Shown: one piece after another, positions 53,332-62,372 of the stretch
Layout of the letters: each line of letters begins with the position of its first letter
How positions within the stretch are numbered: position 1 is the stretch's first letter
Assembly: GCA_964612075.1 (NCBI GenBank)
Contig: CAZTFC010000002.1
Coordinates: 37,911 to 101,910, forward strand
DNA: 64,000 nucleotides
Direction of reading: 5' to 3'
Source of the DNA: UBA2219 sp964612075
Lineage (GTDB): Bacteria; Desulfobacterota; Deferrimicrobia; Deferrimicrobiales; Deferrimicrobiaceae
Made by a program: the position numbers and the translations under genes
The notes under the pieces: model-generated
Seen by the model: only the letters and a program-made list of their open reading frames with translations
Told to the model about the DNA's origin: nothing
Databases searched by the model: none

Positions 53332-54905
53332 CGGTTGACCTCCTGCCCGAGGGAGCCGATGGACCCGTACGTCATCCCGCGGAAGGGCGCCTCCGACCGC
53401 GACAGCGCCCGGAACACGGACTCTTCCCCGGCGAAGGACCAGCCGGCGCCCAGCCGGTTTCCGAGGTCGACGAGGATATCGATCGCGTTCCTGGCCTTCC
53501 CCCTCGGGGCGAAACCCGCGCGGAAGCGCTGCACGCGCCCGTCGCAGTTGGTGAAGGTCCCCCCGCGCTCCACGAAGGAGGCCGACGGCAGGACGGCGTG
53601 CGACGCCCTCGACACGACGCCCTCGTTGGTCCCCACCTGGACGATGAAGGGCGCCTTCGAGAGGAGCTCCAGCGTGCCCTTTTCCGAGAAGGCTCCCAGC
53701 ACGTTCCCGAAGATCAGGAGCGCCCGGATCTCCCCGCGGGAGATCCTCCCGACCACGGCGTGGAACGCCTCTTCCCCGGGGATCCCGAGGAGCCGGGCGC
53801 CCGCGCTGTTCGGGTTCTTGTCCGGGTGGATGAGGAAGTCGTCCGAGAACCCGTCCTCCGGCGCGCGGCGGGTCCAGGCCAGGTTCACGGTGCCCAGCAG
53901 GTCGGAGGCGAAGAGGCGGACGAGGAAGAGCTCCTCGTTGGAGAGCTGGGGGGAGGCGATCACCGCGACGGCGTCCGCCCCGTCCTTGCGGGCCGCATCG
54001 GACAGCTTCTGCGCGACCTGGGGGATCAGCGCCCCCCACGGCATCTCCTTCACCGCCCCGTTCTCGCGGACGAAGGGGGCGAGCAGCCTCCCCTCGTTCG
54101 CCTTCCTGTACTCCATCCGGCCGAAGTCGCACATCCACGCCCGGTTGACCGCATCGTTCACCCGCGGCTTGTACCGGTACAGGACGCCTTCGTGGAAATG
54201 CGCCTCGATGTTGCACCCCCTCGCGCACCCGGTGCAGATCGAATCCGCGCTTTTCAGGAACCAGACGCGGCACTTGAACCGGAAATCCCGGCTCGTAAGC
54301 GCCCCCACGGGGCAGATGTCGGCGAGGTTCCCGGCGTAGAGGTTATCGATCGGGCGGCCGGGGAAGAAGGAGATCTCGGAGTGGTCGCCGCGGCGGAAGA
54401 ACTGGAGCTCCCGGGTCCCGGTCACCTCCTCGAGGAACCGCACGCAGCGGGAGCAGAGGATGCAGCGCTCGGCGTCGAGCACGATGCCGCTTCCGGCGTC
54501 CTGCACCTTCTTCTTGTGGATCTTGTCCTCGAGGGGATAGCGGCTCCTGTGGAGGCCGACCGTCATGTAGTAGTCCTGCAGGCCGCACTCGCCCGCCTGA
54601 TCGCAGATGGGGCAGTCGATCGGGTGGTGGATGAGGAGGAACTCGAGCGCGCCCCGGACCGCCTTGCGCACCGCCTCCGTGTCGGTGCGGACGACCATCC
54701 CCTCCGTCGCCACCGTGGAGCAGGCGGTCTGCAGCTTCGGGAACTTCTCCACCTCGACCTGGCACATCCGGCAGTTCCCCGCGATGGACAGGTGGGTGTG
54801 GTAGCAGTAGTGCGGGATGTGGATCCCGGCCTGCTTCGCGGCGGTAAGGATCGTCGTCCCCTCGGGGACGCTGACCGGTATGCCGTCGATCGTCAGGTTC
54901 GGCAC
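53328..54905 (-). CDS. nuoG: NADH-quinone oxidoreductase subunit G (set 1, short form)
   Basis: The 525-aa protein is shorter than the roughly 900-aa enterobacterial NuoG and lacks most of the C-terminal molybdopterin-fold region. Cluster sites are HYCYHTHLSIAGNCRMCQVEVEKFPKLQTAC for the 2Fe-2S, HHPIDCPICDQAGECGLQ for the His/Cys 4Fe-4S, CILCSRCVRFLEE, ICPVGALTS, and CTGCARGCNIE. It is part of the electron-input module. It starts 16 bases after nuoF. Confidence 0.93.
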   Translation of the reverse strand: MPNLTIDGIPVSVPEGTTILTAAKQAGIHIPHYCYHTHLSIAGNCRMCQVEVEKFPKLQTACSTVATEGMVVRTDTEAVRKAVRGALEFLLIHHPIDCPICDQAGECGLQDYYMTVGLHRSRYPLEDKIHKKKVQDAGSGIVLDAERCILCSRCVRFLEEVTGTRELQFFRRGDHSEISFFPGRPIDNLYAGNLADICPVGALTSRDFRFKCRVWFLKSADSICTGCARGCNIEAHFHEGVLYRYKPRVNDAVNRAWMCDFGRMEYRKANEGRLLAPFVRENGAVKEMPWGALIPQVAQKLSDAARKDGADAVAVIASPQLSNEELFLVRLFASDLLGTVNLAWTRRAPEDGFSDDFLIHPDKNPNSAGARLLGIPGEEAFHAVVGRISRGEIRALLIFGNVLGAFSEKGTLELLSKAPFIVQVGTNEGVVSRASHAVLPSASFVERGGTFTNCDGRVQRFRAGFAPRGKARNAIDILVDLGNRLGAGWSFAGEESVFRALSRSEAPFRGMTYGSIGSLGQEVNR

Positions 54906-54921
54906 GTCTCTTGAAGCCCCC

Positions 54922-56190
54922 TTAAAACCGGTTCCCGAACGGGCATTTCCCGTCCGCGATGTGCCGGTCGAACTCGTCGCGGAACTTCCCGATGAAGGAC
55001 TGCGCGGGCATGACCGCCGCGTCCGCCAGCGCGCAGATGGTCTTCCCCGCCATGTTGTCGCACACGTCGAGGACGAGCTCGATGTCGCCCGGACGACCCT
55101 TCCCCTCCTCGATCCTCCCCACGATCCGCTTGAGCCACCCGGTCCCCTCGCGGCACGGCGTGCACTGGCCGCACGACTCGTGGGCGTAGAAATTCATCAG
55201 GACCGACAGGGCGCGGACCATGCAGGTGCCCTCCGGGATGACGATGACGCCGCAGGTCCCCGCCATCGTGCCGGCCTTCGCCATCGTCTCGATGTCGAAG
55301 GTCACGTCGATCTCGTCCGCCCGCAGGACCGGCGTGGACGACCCGCCGGGGATGACGGCTTTCAGCCGCTTCCCGTCGAGCAGGCCGCCGGCGACGTCGA
55401 AGATGACGTTTTTCAGGTTCGCGTTGGCGGGCAGCTCGTAGATGCCGGGCCGGACCACGGGGCCGCTGACGCCGACCAGCCGGGTGCCGCCGTTCTTCTC
55501 GCACCCGAGCGCCGCGAACCGCTCGCCCCCGTTCGCGACGATCCAGGGCACGTTGCAGAGCGTCTCCACGTTGTTGACGAGCGTGGGGAGGCCGAACGCC
55601 CCCACGACCGCCGGGAACGGGGGTTTGAGCCGCGGCCACCCCCGCTTCCCCTCGAGGGAGTTGATCGTGGAGGTCTCCTCCCCGCAGATGTAGGCGCCGG
55701 CGCCCCGGTGCGGCGTCACGTCGAGGTCGAACCCCGTCCCCAGGATGTCCTTCCCGAGGAATCCCGCGTCGCGCGCCTCCGCCAGGGCCTCCTCGAGAAT
55801 CCGCGCCTCGCGGGCATACTCGCCGCGGATATAGATGTAGGCGCGGTGGATCGACAGGGCGTAGCAGGCGATCGCGATCCCCTCCACGAGGAGGTGGGGC
55901 CCGCGGGAAAGGAGCAGCCGGTCCTTGAAGGTACCCGGCTCCCCCTCGTCGGCGTTGACCACCAGCACGCGCGGCCGGGAGAGGTCCTTCGGCAGGAACC
56001 CCCACTTGACGCCCGCGGGGAACCCCGCGCCGCCGCGCCCCCGGAGGTTCGCCTTCTTCACCTCCTCGACGATCGCCTCGCGCGGCATCGAGACGGCCTT
56101 CCGCAGCGCCCCGTAGCCGCCCTTGTCGCGGTACCCGTCGATCCCGCGGTACCGCTCGTCGGCGAAATGCGTCGTGAGGACCGTTTCCAT
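54922..56190 (-). CDS. nuoF: NADH-quinone oxidoreductase subunit F (set 1)
   Basis: ATG 56190 gives 422 aa. The FMN/NADH site is seen in GRGGAGFPAGVKWGFLP near 52, NADEGEPGTFKDR near 79-91, and ICGEETSTINSLEGKRGWPR near 165. The N3 4Fe-4S cluster is bound by ESCGQCTPCREGT near 339 plus a later Cys. It is the NADH-oxidising entry subunit; having nuoEFG shows set 1 is a full NADH-dependent enzyme. Confidence 0.96.
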   Translation of the reverse strand: METVLTTHFADERYRGIDGYRDKGGYGALRKAVSMPREAIVEEVKKANLRGRGGAGFPAGVKWGFLPKDLSRPRVLVVNADEGEPGTFKDRLLLSRGPHLLVEGIAIACYALSIHRAYIYIRGEYAREARILEEALAEARDAGFLGKDILGTGFDLDVTPHRGAGAYICGEETSTINSLEGKRGWPRLKPPFPAVVGAFGLPTLVNNVETLCNVPWIVANGGERFAALGCEKNGGTRLVGVSGPVVRPGIYELPANANLKNVIFDVAGGLLDGKRLKAVIPGGSSTPVLRADEIDVTFDIETMAKAGTMAGTCGVIVIPEGTCMVRALSVLMNFYAHESCGQCTPCREGTGWLKRIVGRIEEGKGRPGDIELVLDVCDNMAGKTICALADAAVMPAQSFIGKFRDEFDRHIADGKCPFGNRF

Positions 56191-56201
56191 TCCCGCCCTT
56201 C

Positions 56202-56684
56202 CTACCGTTCCGCCCGCAGCCGGTCGATCAGCGCGTCGACCGCCTCGACGGTCAGCTTCTCGTGGTACTCGTCGCCGACCTGCATGACGGGCGCGGTGCC
56301 GCAGGAGCCCAGGCACTCCACCACCGAGAGGGTGAACATGCCGTCCGGGGTCGTCTCCCCCGGGCGGATCCCCAGCTTCTCCGAAACGTGCGCGACCAGC
56401 GTTTCCGCCCCCATCAGCGAGCACGAGAGGTTCCGGCAGATCTGCAGGTGGTGCTTTCCCTTGGGACGGCGCTCGAACATGGTGTAGAAGGTCGCCACCC
56501 CCTCGACGTGCGCGGACGACAGGCCGGCACGCTCCGCGACCCATGCGATCGCCTCGTCCGGGACGTGGCCGTGTTCCGACTGCACCAGGTGAAGGATCGG
56601 CAGGACCGCCGCCGCCCGGTCCGGGTAGCGCGACAGCAGGCGGTCGAGCTCCGCCAGCCCCTCTTTCGACAACGAAAAGCTCAC
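56202..56684 (-). CDS. nuoE: NADH-quinone oxidoreductase subunit E (set 1)
   Basis: GTG 56684 overlaps the nuoD stop (GTGA) and gives 160 aa with a thioredoxin-like fold. The 2Fe-2S ligands are in CRNLSCSLMG near 84 and CLGSCGTAPVMQVG near 124. It lies 11 bases upstream of nuoF. Confidence 0.95.
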   Translation of the reverse strand: MSFSLSKEGLAELDRLLSRYPDRAAAVLPILHLVQSEHGHVPDEAIAWVAERAGLSSAHVEGVATFYTMFERRPKGKHHLQICRNLSCSLMGAETLVAHVSEKLGIRPGETTPDGMFTLSVVECLGSCGTAPVMQVGDEYHEKLTVEAVDALIDRLRAER

Positions 56685-57898
56685 CGGTCGAGCTCCCCCG
56701 CGATGATGTTCACGCTCCCCAGCACGGCGATCAGGTCGGCGATCATGTGCCCCTTGACCAGCCGCGGCATCCCCTGGAACAGCGGGAAGCAGGGCGGCCG
56801 GACCTTGATCTTCCAGGGTCCCCCGCCCCCCTTGCTGACGATGTAGAAGCCGAGCTCCCCGTTGGCCGCCTCGGTCGCCGAGTACACCTCGCCCGCCGGG
56901 ACCCGGATCCCCTCCATGATGATCTTGAAGTGGTTCATCAGCGCCTCGATGTTCTCGTACACCGCCTCCTTCGGGGGAAGGATGAAGCGCGGGTCGTCCA
57001 CGTTGACGGGGCCGCCGGGCATCCCCGCGACCGCCTGCTCGATGATCCGGAGCGACTGCCGCATCTCCTCCATGCGCACCATGTACCGGTCGCAGGTGTC
57101 GCCCGTCTCCCCCACGGGGACGTCGAAGTCGAACCGGTCGTACACCATGTACGGGTGGTCCTTGCGCAGGTCGAGCGGCACCCCCGCCGCGCGCAGGCAG
57201 GGGCCCGTGAATCCCAGCGCGATCGCCTCCTTCGGCGTGATGGCCCCGATCCCCATCGTCCGCTCGATGAAGATCCGGTTCCGGGTGAGAAGCCTGTCCA
57301 CGTCGGCGATCCCCGCCGGGATCACCCCGCGGCAGACCGCCAGGACGCGGTCGGTCCAGCCTTCGGGGACGTCGGCCATGACGCCGCCGATGCGCGTATA
57401 GGTCGTCGTCAGCCGCTGGCCGCACAGCTCCTCGAGGACCTTGTAGACCTCCTCGCGGCACTTCCAGAAATACCAGAAGTTCGTCAGCGCCCCGATGTCG
57501 ACCATGTTGGTGCCGATGCACACCATGTGGTCGATGATCCGGGAGAGCTCGGAGATGATGACACGGATGTACTGGCACCGTTCCGGCACTTCGATGCCGC
57601 AGAGCTTCTCCACCGCCATCGCGTAGCCGACGTTGTTCATCATGGCGGAGCAGTAGTTCAGCCGGTCGGTGTAGGAGATCACCTGGGTCCAGGTGGCCGC
57701 CTCCGACTCCTTCTCGAAGCCGCGGTGGAGGTAGCCGAACTCGGGCTCCACGTCGAGGATCGTCTCCCCGTCGAGGACCGTGCGGAAGCGCAGCGTCGTG
57801 TGGGTCGCCGGGTGCGACGGGCCGATGTTGATGATCATCGGCTCGGACTGCAGGTCTAGCTTGACGCCCCCGGCGTCGGTTTCGAACGGTTCCGTCAA
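56681..57898 (-). CDS. nuoD: NADH-quinone oxidoreductase subunit D (set 1)
   Basis: The 405-aa protein is the 49-kDa-type quinone-binding subunit: NIGPSHPATHTTLRF near residue 25 includes the headgroup-contact His, and HRGFEKESEAATWTQVISYTDRLNY near 58-82 and the RDDHPYMVYD-like KDHPYMVYDRFDFDVPVGETGD near 238-259 are conserved. The C-terminal ADLIAVLGSVNIIAGELDR is standard. It is encoded separately from NuoC. Confidence 0.96.
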   Translation of the reverse strand: MTEPFETDAGGVKLDLQSEPMIINIGPSHPATHTTLRFRTVLDGETILDVEPEFGYLHRGFEKESEAATWTQVISYTDRLNYCSAMMNNVGYAMAVEKLCGIEVPERCQYIRVIISELSRIIDHMVCIGTNMVDIGALTNFWYFWKCREEVYKVLEELCGQRLTTTYTRIGGVMADVPEGWTDRVLAVCRGVIPAGIADVDRLLTRNRIFIERTMGIGAITPKEAIALGFTGPCLRAAGVPLDLRKDHPYMVYDRFDFDVPVGETGDTCDRYMVRMEEMRQSLRIIEQAVAGMPGGPVNVDDPRFILPPKEAVYENIEALMNHFKIIMEGIRVPAGEVYSATEAANGELGFYIVSKGGGGPWKIKVRPPCFPLFQGMPRLVKGHMIADLIAVLGSVNIIAGELDR

Positions 57899-57905
57899 GG
57901 GTCTC

Positions 57906-58397
57906 TCAATCCTCCGGCCCGATCGTGGGCTGCCGCTTCTCCTTCGGGTAGTCCTTCCGCAACGGGTGTCCGTCGAAGCCCTCGTACATCAGGATCCGGG
58001 TCAGCTTCGGGTGCCCCCGGAAGACGATGCCGTACATGTCGTACGCCTCCCGCTCGTACCAGTTCAGCGTGGGCCACACCGAAACCGCAGAGTCGAGGGC
58101 CGGGTCGTCCTCCGGCAGCCGCACCTTGATCCGCACCCGGTGCTTTTTCTCCAGCGAATAGAGGTGATAGACCACCTCGAACCGGGGTTCCTCGCCGAGG
58201 TGATCCACCCCGGTCAGGTCCATCGCGAAGTCGAACAGGAGTTCCGGGTCGTCCCTCAAGAACGTGAGGATCTCGACGATCCGGTCGCGCCGGACCAGGG
58301 CGGTGTCGTCGCCGAAATCGGAATGGGTCGACACGACCTCGGCCCCGAAGGCCGCGATGATCTTTTCCAGCACCGGGCTCAATCGCGCCGCCCTCAC
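57906..58397 (-). CDS. nuoC: NADH-quinone oxidoreductase subunit C (set 1)
   Basis: GTG 58397 overlaps the nuoB stop and gives 163 aa; a TTG at 58382 with a GAGGG site is an equally good start. The 30-kDa-subunit signature WYEREAYDMYGIVFRGHPKLTRILMYEGFDGHPLRKDYP spans about 115-153. It joins NuoD in the connecting module. Confidence 0.93.
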   Translation of the reverse strand: MRAARLSPVLEKIIAAFGAEVVSTHSDFGDDTALVRRDRIVEILTFLRDDPELLFDFAMDLTGVDHLGEEPRFEVVYHLYSLEKKHRVRIKVRLPEDDPALDSAVSVWPTLNWYEREAYDMYGIVFRGHPKLTRILMYEGFDGHPLRKDYPKEKRQPTIGPED

Positions 58398-58888
58398 TTG
58401 CACTGCCAGCGTTCCGCCGCCCGCGGGGCGCCGGTCTCGATGATCTTCTGGATCTGGACGACGGCGTCGATGATCCCTTCGGGGTTCGGCGGGCAGCCGG
58501 GGATATAGACGTCGACGGGCATGATCTTGTCGATCCCCTGCAGGACCGTGTAGTTGTTGTAGAACCCCCCGGAGCACGCGCACGCGCCCATCGAGATCAC
58601 CCACTTCGGCTCGAGCATCTGGTCGTAGATGCGCCGCAGCACCGGCGCCATCTTGTAATTGACCGTCCCCGCCACGAGGAGGACGTCGGCCTGTCTGGGC
58701 GAGAACCGGACGACCTCCGCCCCGAAGCGTGAGAGGTCGTAGTGGGTCCCCAGGGCCCCCATCACCTCGATGCCGCAGCAGGCGGTGGCGAAGGTAAGGG
58801 GGAAAAGGGAATATTTCCTTCCCCAGGCCACCATCGCGTCAAGGGTCGAAAGAAGGTATCCCGGGGCGCCGTCCTTCCGGTGCGTCAT
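58394..58888 (-). CDS. nuoB: NADH-quinone oxidoreductase subunit B (set 1)
   Basis: ATG 58888 overlaps the nuoA stop and gives 164 aa. The N2 cluster ligands are the tandem ACCGIEV (near 36), GACACSGG (near 99) and GCPPNPE (near 132). It delivers electrons to quinone. Confidence 0.96.
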   Translation of the reverse strand: MTHRKDGAPGYLLSTLDAMVAWGRKYSLFPLTFATACCGIEVMGALGTHYDLSRFGAEVVRFSPRQADVLLVAGTVNYKMAPVLRRIYDQMLEPKWVISMGACACSGGFYNNYTVLQGIDKIMPVDVYIPGCPPNPEGIIDAVVQIQKIIETGAPRAAERWQCK

Positions 58889-59268
58889 TGCCACTCCAGC
58901 GCGCCTTTTTTCCATTCGTAGACCAGCCCGAAGACCAGCATCCCCAGGAAAAACAGCATCGAGAAGAAGCCGTACCACCCGAGGGAGCGGAAAAGCACCG
59001 CCCACGGGTACAGGAACGTCGCCTCGAGATCGAAGACGATGAACGTCAATGCCACAAGGTAGAACTTGACGGAGACGCGGACCCGGGCGGGCGCCAGCGG
59101 GTCCACGCCGCATTCGTAAACGCTGTATTTGATCTTGTCGTAGATCTTCGGGCCCGTGAGGTGCGACAGGACCACCAGCCCCCCGGCGGTCAGCAGGGAG
59201 ATGACGAGGAGGACGAGTACGGGGAAGTACGGGTTGGAAAAATCGAGCGTAGCGATATACCGCGACAT
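58885..59268 (-). CDS. nuoA: NADH-quinone oxidoreductase subunit A (set 1)
   Basis: The 127-aa protein has three helices and the conserved loop YECGVDPLAPARVRVSVKFYLVALTFIVFDLEATFL near 50-84. It is first in a 14-gene operon. A GGCGGGAG site precedes the ATG. Both lie in or beside the loop of a perfect 19-bp inverted repeat, and codons 1-7 (MSRYIAT) are encoded by one arm of it. Confidence 0.95.
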   Translation of the reverse strand: MSRYIATLDFSNPYFPVLVLLVISLLTAGGLVVLSHLTGPKIYDKIKYSVYECGVDPLAPARVRVSVKFYLVALTFIVFDLEATFLYPWAVLFRSLGWYGFFSMLFFLGMLVFGLVYEWKKGALEWQ

Positions 59269-59302
59269 GGCTCCCGCCTTTGCTGTCGCGGTATATCGCT
59301 AC
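59249..59302 (-). promoter_or_regulatory. Perfect 19-bp inverted repeat enclosing the nuoA translation start
   Basis: The arms TGTCGCGGTATATCGCTAC (59284-59302) and the exact complement (59249-59267) are separated by 16 bases. In the mRNA the loop holds the GGCGGGAG ribosome-binding site and the A of the ATG. This would form a very stable hairpin that presents or hides the start site. It may also be an operator for a dimeric protein. Confidence 0.8.
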
Positions 59303-59338
59303 ACCACCCCCGGGATCAGAAAACCGGCCCTTTTTCGA

Positions 59339-60817
59339 TCAGAAGGCCAGCATCCGGATGGAATTCGAAGCGATTCTTGCGACAGGCTCCCAGTATACCC
59401 CAAGGATCAAGGTCGGCGCCACAAGAAGGACCAGAAGTGCGCGGGGGACCGCCGGAACGGCGATCGCTTCGGTGGATTCGGGCGCGTCGAGGAACATCGA
59501 CTTCACGATGCGCGCGTAATAATAGAGACCCACGACGCTGTTCAGCGCCGCGATCACGACCAGCCAGTAGATCTGCCGGTTGATGGCCTCGGCGAACAGG
59601 TACAGCTTTCCGATGAATCCCGAGAACGGCGGGATGCCGGTCAGGGCGAAAAGGAACACCGCCATGGAAACCGCCATGAACGGGGCCCGGGTGCCGAGGC
59701 CCCGGAAGTCGGAGATGTCCTCGCCGTTGCAGGAATTGCCGACGACCAGGACAACGTAGAAGGCGCCGAGGTTCATGAACAGGTAGACCACGAAGTAGAA
59801 GAGGACCGCCTGGATGCCGGCGGGGGTCAGCAGAACGAACCCCATGAGCATGTACCCGGCGTGGGCGATCGAGGAATAGGCCAACAGGCGCTTCACGTTG
59901 TCCTGCTTCACCGCCACCAGGTTGCCGACCGTCATCGTGACCGCGGAAAGGACGGCGAACAGGAGCGTCCAGTCCATCCCGGTGGAAAGCCTCCAGACGG
60001 CGGAGCCCGGATCGGAAACCGCGAAAACGGTGTAGAAGAAGCGGACGAGCACCGCGAAGCCGGCCGCCTTGGGCGCCACGGAGAAGAACGCGGTCGCGGG
60101 GGTGGGGGCGCCCTCGTACACGTCGGGGCTCCACATGTGGAACGGGACGGCGGCGATCTTGTAGCCGAACCCCGCCGCGACCAGCACGCTTGCAAGAACC
60201 AGTGGAACGAGAGGCAACGTGCCGGAAGCGAGCGCCTTGCCGATCTCTGCGATCTGCGTGGAGCCGGTGAGGCCGAAGAGCATGGAGAAGCCGTAGATCA
60301 TGCCCCCGGAGGCGGTGGCGCCGTAGACCACGTACTTCATGGCCGCTTCCGTGGACTGCACCTTCCCCTTCACGTATCCCGCCATGAGGTAGGACGGGAT
60401 GGACACGAGCTCGAACGACAGGTACAGCATCACGATGTCGGTCGACGCGGAGAGCAGGAACATGCCGATCAGCGACGACAGGAGGAACACGTAGAATTCC
60501 ACCTGCGGTCGCCCGCCCATCTCCCGGCTGTCCATGGTCATGAAGACCACGATGACGGCGGCGAGGGCCGTCAGCACCTTGAAGAAGACGGCGAACGCGT
60601 CGTATGCGACCATCCCCTCGAAGGTCCCTTTCGCCTCTCCCGCGGGCATGACGCTGGACAGCAGAATCGACAGGCCGATCCCGACGAGGGAGAGGTACGG
60701 GAACGCGACGGACTTCGGGTCCTTCGTGGCCACGCGTACGACGATCAGGCCGAGGATCGTCGCGGTGAGAGCGAACTCCGGCAGGAAGTAGCTTACGCTG
60801 GCCAGGTTGTCCAACAT
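59339..60817 (-). CDS. nuoN: NADH-quinone oxidoreductase subunit N (set 2)
   Basis: The 492-aa protein has about 14 helices and the NuoN motifs LSFELVSIPSYLMAGYVKGKVQ near 133, GFGYKIAAVPFHMWSPDVYEGAPTPATAF near 218 and LLAYSSIAHAGYMLMGF near 296. It begins directly after the nuoM stop (TAGATG). Only 70 bp separate its stop from nuoA of set 1. The set 2 genes lie immediately upstream of set 1 on the same strand, so set 1 may receive read-through. Confidence 0.95.
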   Translation of the reverse strand: MLDNLASVSYFLPEFALTATILGLIVVRVATKDPKSVAFPYLSLVGIGLSILLSSVMPAGEAKGTFEGMVAYDAFAVFFKVLTALAAVIVVFMTMDSREMGGRPQVEFYVFLLSSLIGMFLLSASTDIVMLYLSFELVSIPSYLMAGYVKGKVQSTEAAMKYVVYGATASGGMIYGFSMLFGLTGSTQIAEIGKALASGTLPLVPLVLASVLVAAGFGYKIAAVPFHMWSPDVYEGAPTPATAFFSVAPKAAGFAVLVRFFYTVFAVSDPGSAVWRLSTGMDWTLLFAVLSAVTMTVGNLVAVKQDNVKRLLAYSSIAHAGYMLMGFVLLTPAGIQAVLFYFVVYLFMNLGAFYVVLVVGNSCNGEDISDFRGLGTRAPFMAVSMAVFLFALTGIPPFSGFIGKLYLFAEAINRQIYWLVVIAALNSVVGLYYYARIVKSMFLDAPESTEAIAVPAVPRALLVLLVAPTLILGVYWEPVARIASNSIRMLAF

Positions 60818-62347
60818 CTAGATCACCGCCTTCACGAGGTCGACGAGCTGCGTCAGGGAGGCGCTCATGAGGTTCACCACGGTAATCGGCCAGATCCCGA
60901 CGAACAGGACAAGGATGGCCAGCGGCGTCAGGCAGAAGAGCTCCCTCTTGTTGATCTCCTCGAGGTTGGAGTATTTCGGGTTCAACGGACCGAGGAACAC
61001 CCTCTGGAGCGCCCAGAGGTGGAACGCCGCCACGAAGATGATGCCGAGGGCCGCGATGATCACCAGCGTGCGGAACACCCCGAACGAGCCGAGGAACACC
61101 ATCTGCTCCGCTATGAAGCCCGAGAGTCCGGGCAGGCCGAGGGAGGCGAAGAACGCGAACGCGATGTATCCGGTGTAGATGGGGACCACGACGCCCAGGC
61201 CGCCGAAGCCGTCGATCTGGCGATGGTGCGCCCGATCGTAGACCACGCCGACCAGGAAGAACAACATGGCGGTGATCAGGCCGTGGGAGAACATCTGCAT
61301 CGCGGCGCCGACCATGCCGAGCGGGGTGAGGGCCGCCATGCCGAGGAGGCAGAAGCCCATGTGGCTGACCGAGGAGTAGGCGACCAGTTTTTTCAGGTCG
61401 GACTGCGCCATGGCGCACAAGGCGCCGTAGATGATGTTGATGATCCCCAGGATCGCCATCGGCACGGCGAAATAGACGGTGACGTCGGGGAAGATCGGGA
61501 ACGAGATCCGCATCATGCCGTAGGTGCCCATCTTCAGGAGGACGCCCGCCAGGATGACCGAGATCGCGGTCGGAGCCTCGACGTGGGCGTCGGGAAGCCA
61601 GGTATGGAACGGGAAGAGCGGGACCTTGATCGCGAAGCCGATGAACAGGCCGAGCCACAGGAGGATCCGGACGTCGAACCCCTTGATCCAGGGGTTGTGC
61701 GTGGCCTGGTTCATGTAATGGATCAGGCTGAAGGTGTGCTTGCCGGTCGCCGGGTCCGTCGTGTTGAAGTAGAGCGCCAGCATGACGATGAGCATCAGGA
61801 CCGAGCCGGCCAAGGTGTACAGGAAGAACTTGATGGCCGCGTATTCCTTGCGGGGGCCGCCCCACACGCCGATGAGGAAGTACATCGGGAGGAGCATGAC
61901 TTCCCAGAACACGTAGAAGAGGAAGAAGTCGAGGGCGATGAACGTTCCCATCATGCCCGTCTCGAGCAGAAGGAACAACGCCATGTAGCCCCGGATCTTC
62001 TTCTCGATCCCGAAGGAGCCGATGACCGCGAGGAACGACAGCAGGGCGGTCAGAAGGATCATGGGAACCGAGATCCCGTCGGCCCCCACGAAGTACTCGA
62101 CGTTGATGTTGGGGATCCAGCTGTACTTCTCCACGAACTGGAACTGGTCCGCCACGTTCACGCCGGCCAGGCCCCGGTCGTAGATGGAGAACACGCGGGC
62201 CGCCAGCAGCACCGGGATGAAGGATGCCACCGCCGCGATCCCCTTGATCGCGTCGTCCTTCCCCTTGGGAACGCAAAGGATCAGGGCCCCGCCCAGGAGA
62301 GGGATAAACGTCATGAGCGTCAGGATGTGACTATCGATGAACCCCAC
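60818..62347 (-). CDS. nuoM: NADH-quinone oxidoreductase subunit M (set 2)
   Basis: GTG 62347 is preceded by GGAGGTGG at six bases and gives 509 aa. The family core appears in FYVFWEVMLLPMYFLIGVWGGPRKEYAAIKFFLYTLAGSVLML near 128-170, KVPLFPFHTWLPDAHVEAPTAISVILAG near 223 and VAYSSVSHMGFCLLGMAAL near 306. It lies 25 bp downstream of nuoL. Confidence 0.95.
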   Translation of the reverse strand: MGFIDSHILTLMTFIPLLGGALILCVPKGKDDAIKGIAAVASFIPVLLAARVFSIYDRGLAGVNVADQFQFVEKYSWIPNINVEYFVGADGISVPMILLTALLSFLAVIGSFGIEKKIRGYMALFLLLETGMMGTFIALDFFLFYVFWEVMLLPMYFLIGVWGGPRKEYAAIKFFLYTLAGSVLMLIVMLALYFNTTDPATGKHTFSLIHYMNQATHNPWIKGFDVRILLWLGLFIGFAIKVPLFPFHTWLPDAHVEAPTAISVILAGVLLKMGTYGMMRISFPIFPDVTVYFAVPMAILGIINIIYGALCAMAQSDLKKLVAYSSVSHMGFCLLGMAALTPLGMVGAAMQMFSHGLITAMLFFLVGVVYDRAHHRQIDGFGGLGVVVPIYTGYIAFAFFASLGLPGLSGFIAEQMVFLGSFGVFRTLVIIAALGIIFVAAFHLWALQRVFLGPLNPKYSNLEEINKRELFCLTPLAILVLFVGIWPITVVNLMSASLTQLVDLVKAVI

Positions 62348-62372
62348 GAAGGACCACCTCCGTTCTTGATAC

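Noticed and set aside
49249..54339. Very long plus-strand open frame (1696 codons) opposite nuoG-nuoL
   Set aside because: It is antisense to well-supported nuo genes. Its composition (Arg, Gly, Asp, His, Pro rich) is that of a GC-rich shadow frame with no recognisable domain.
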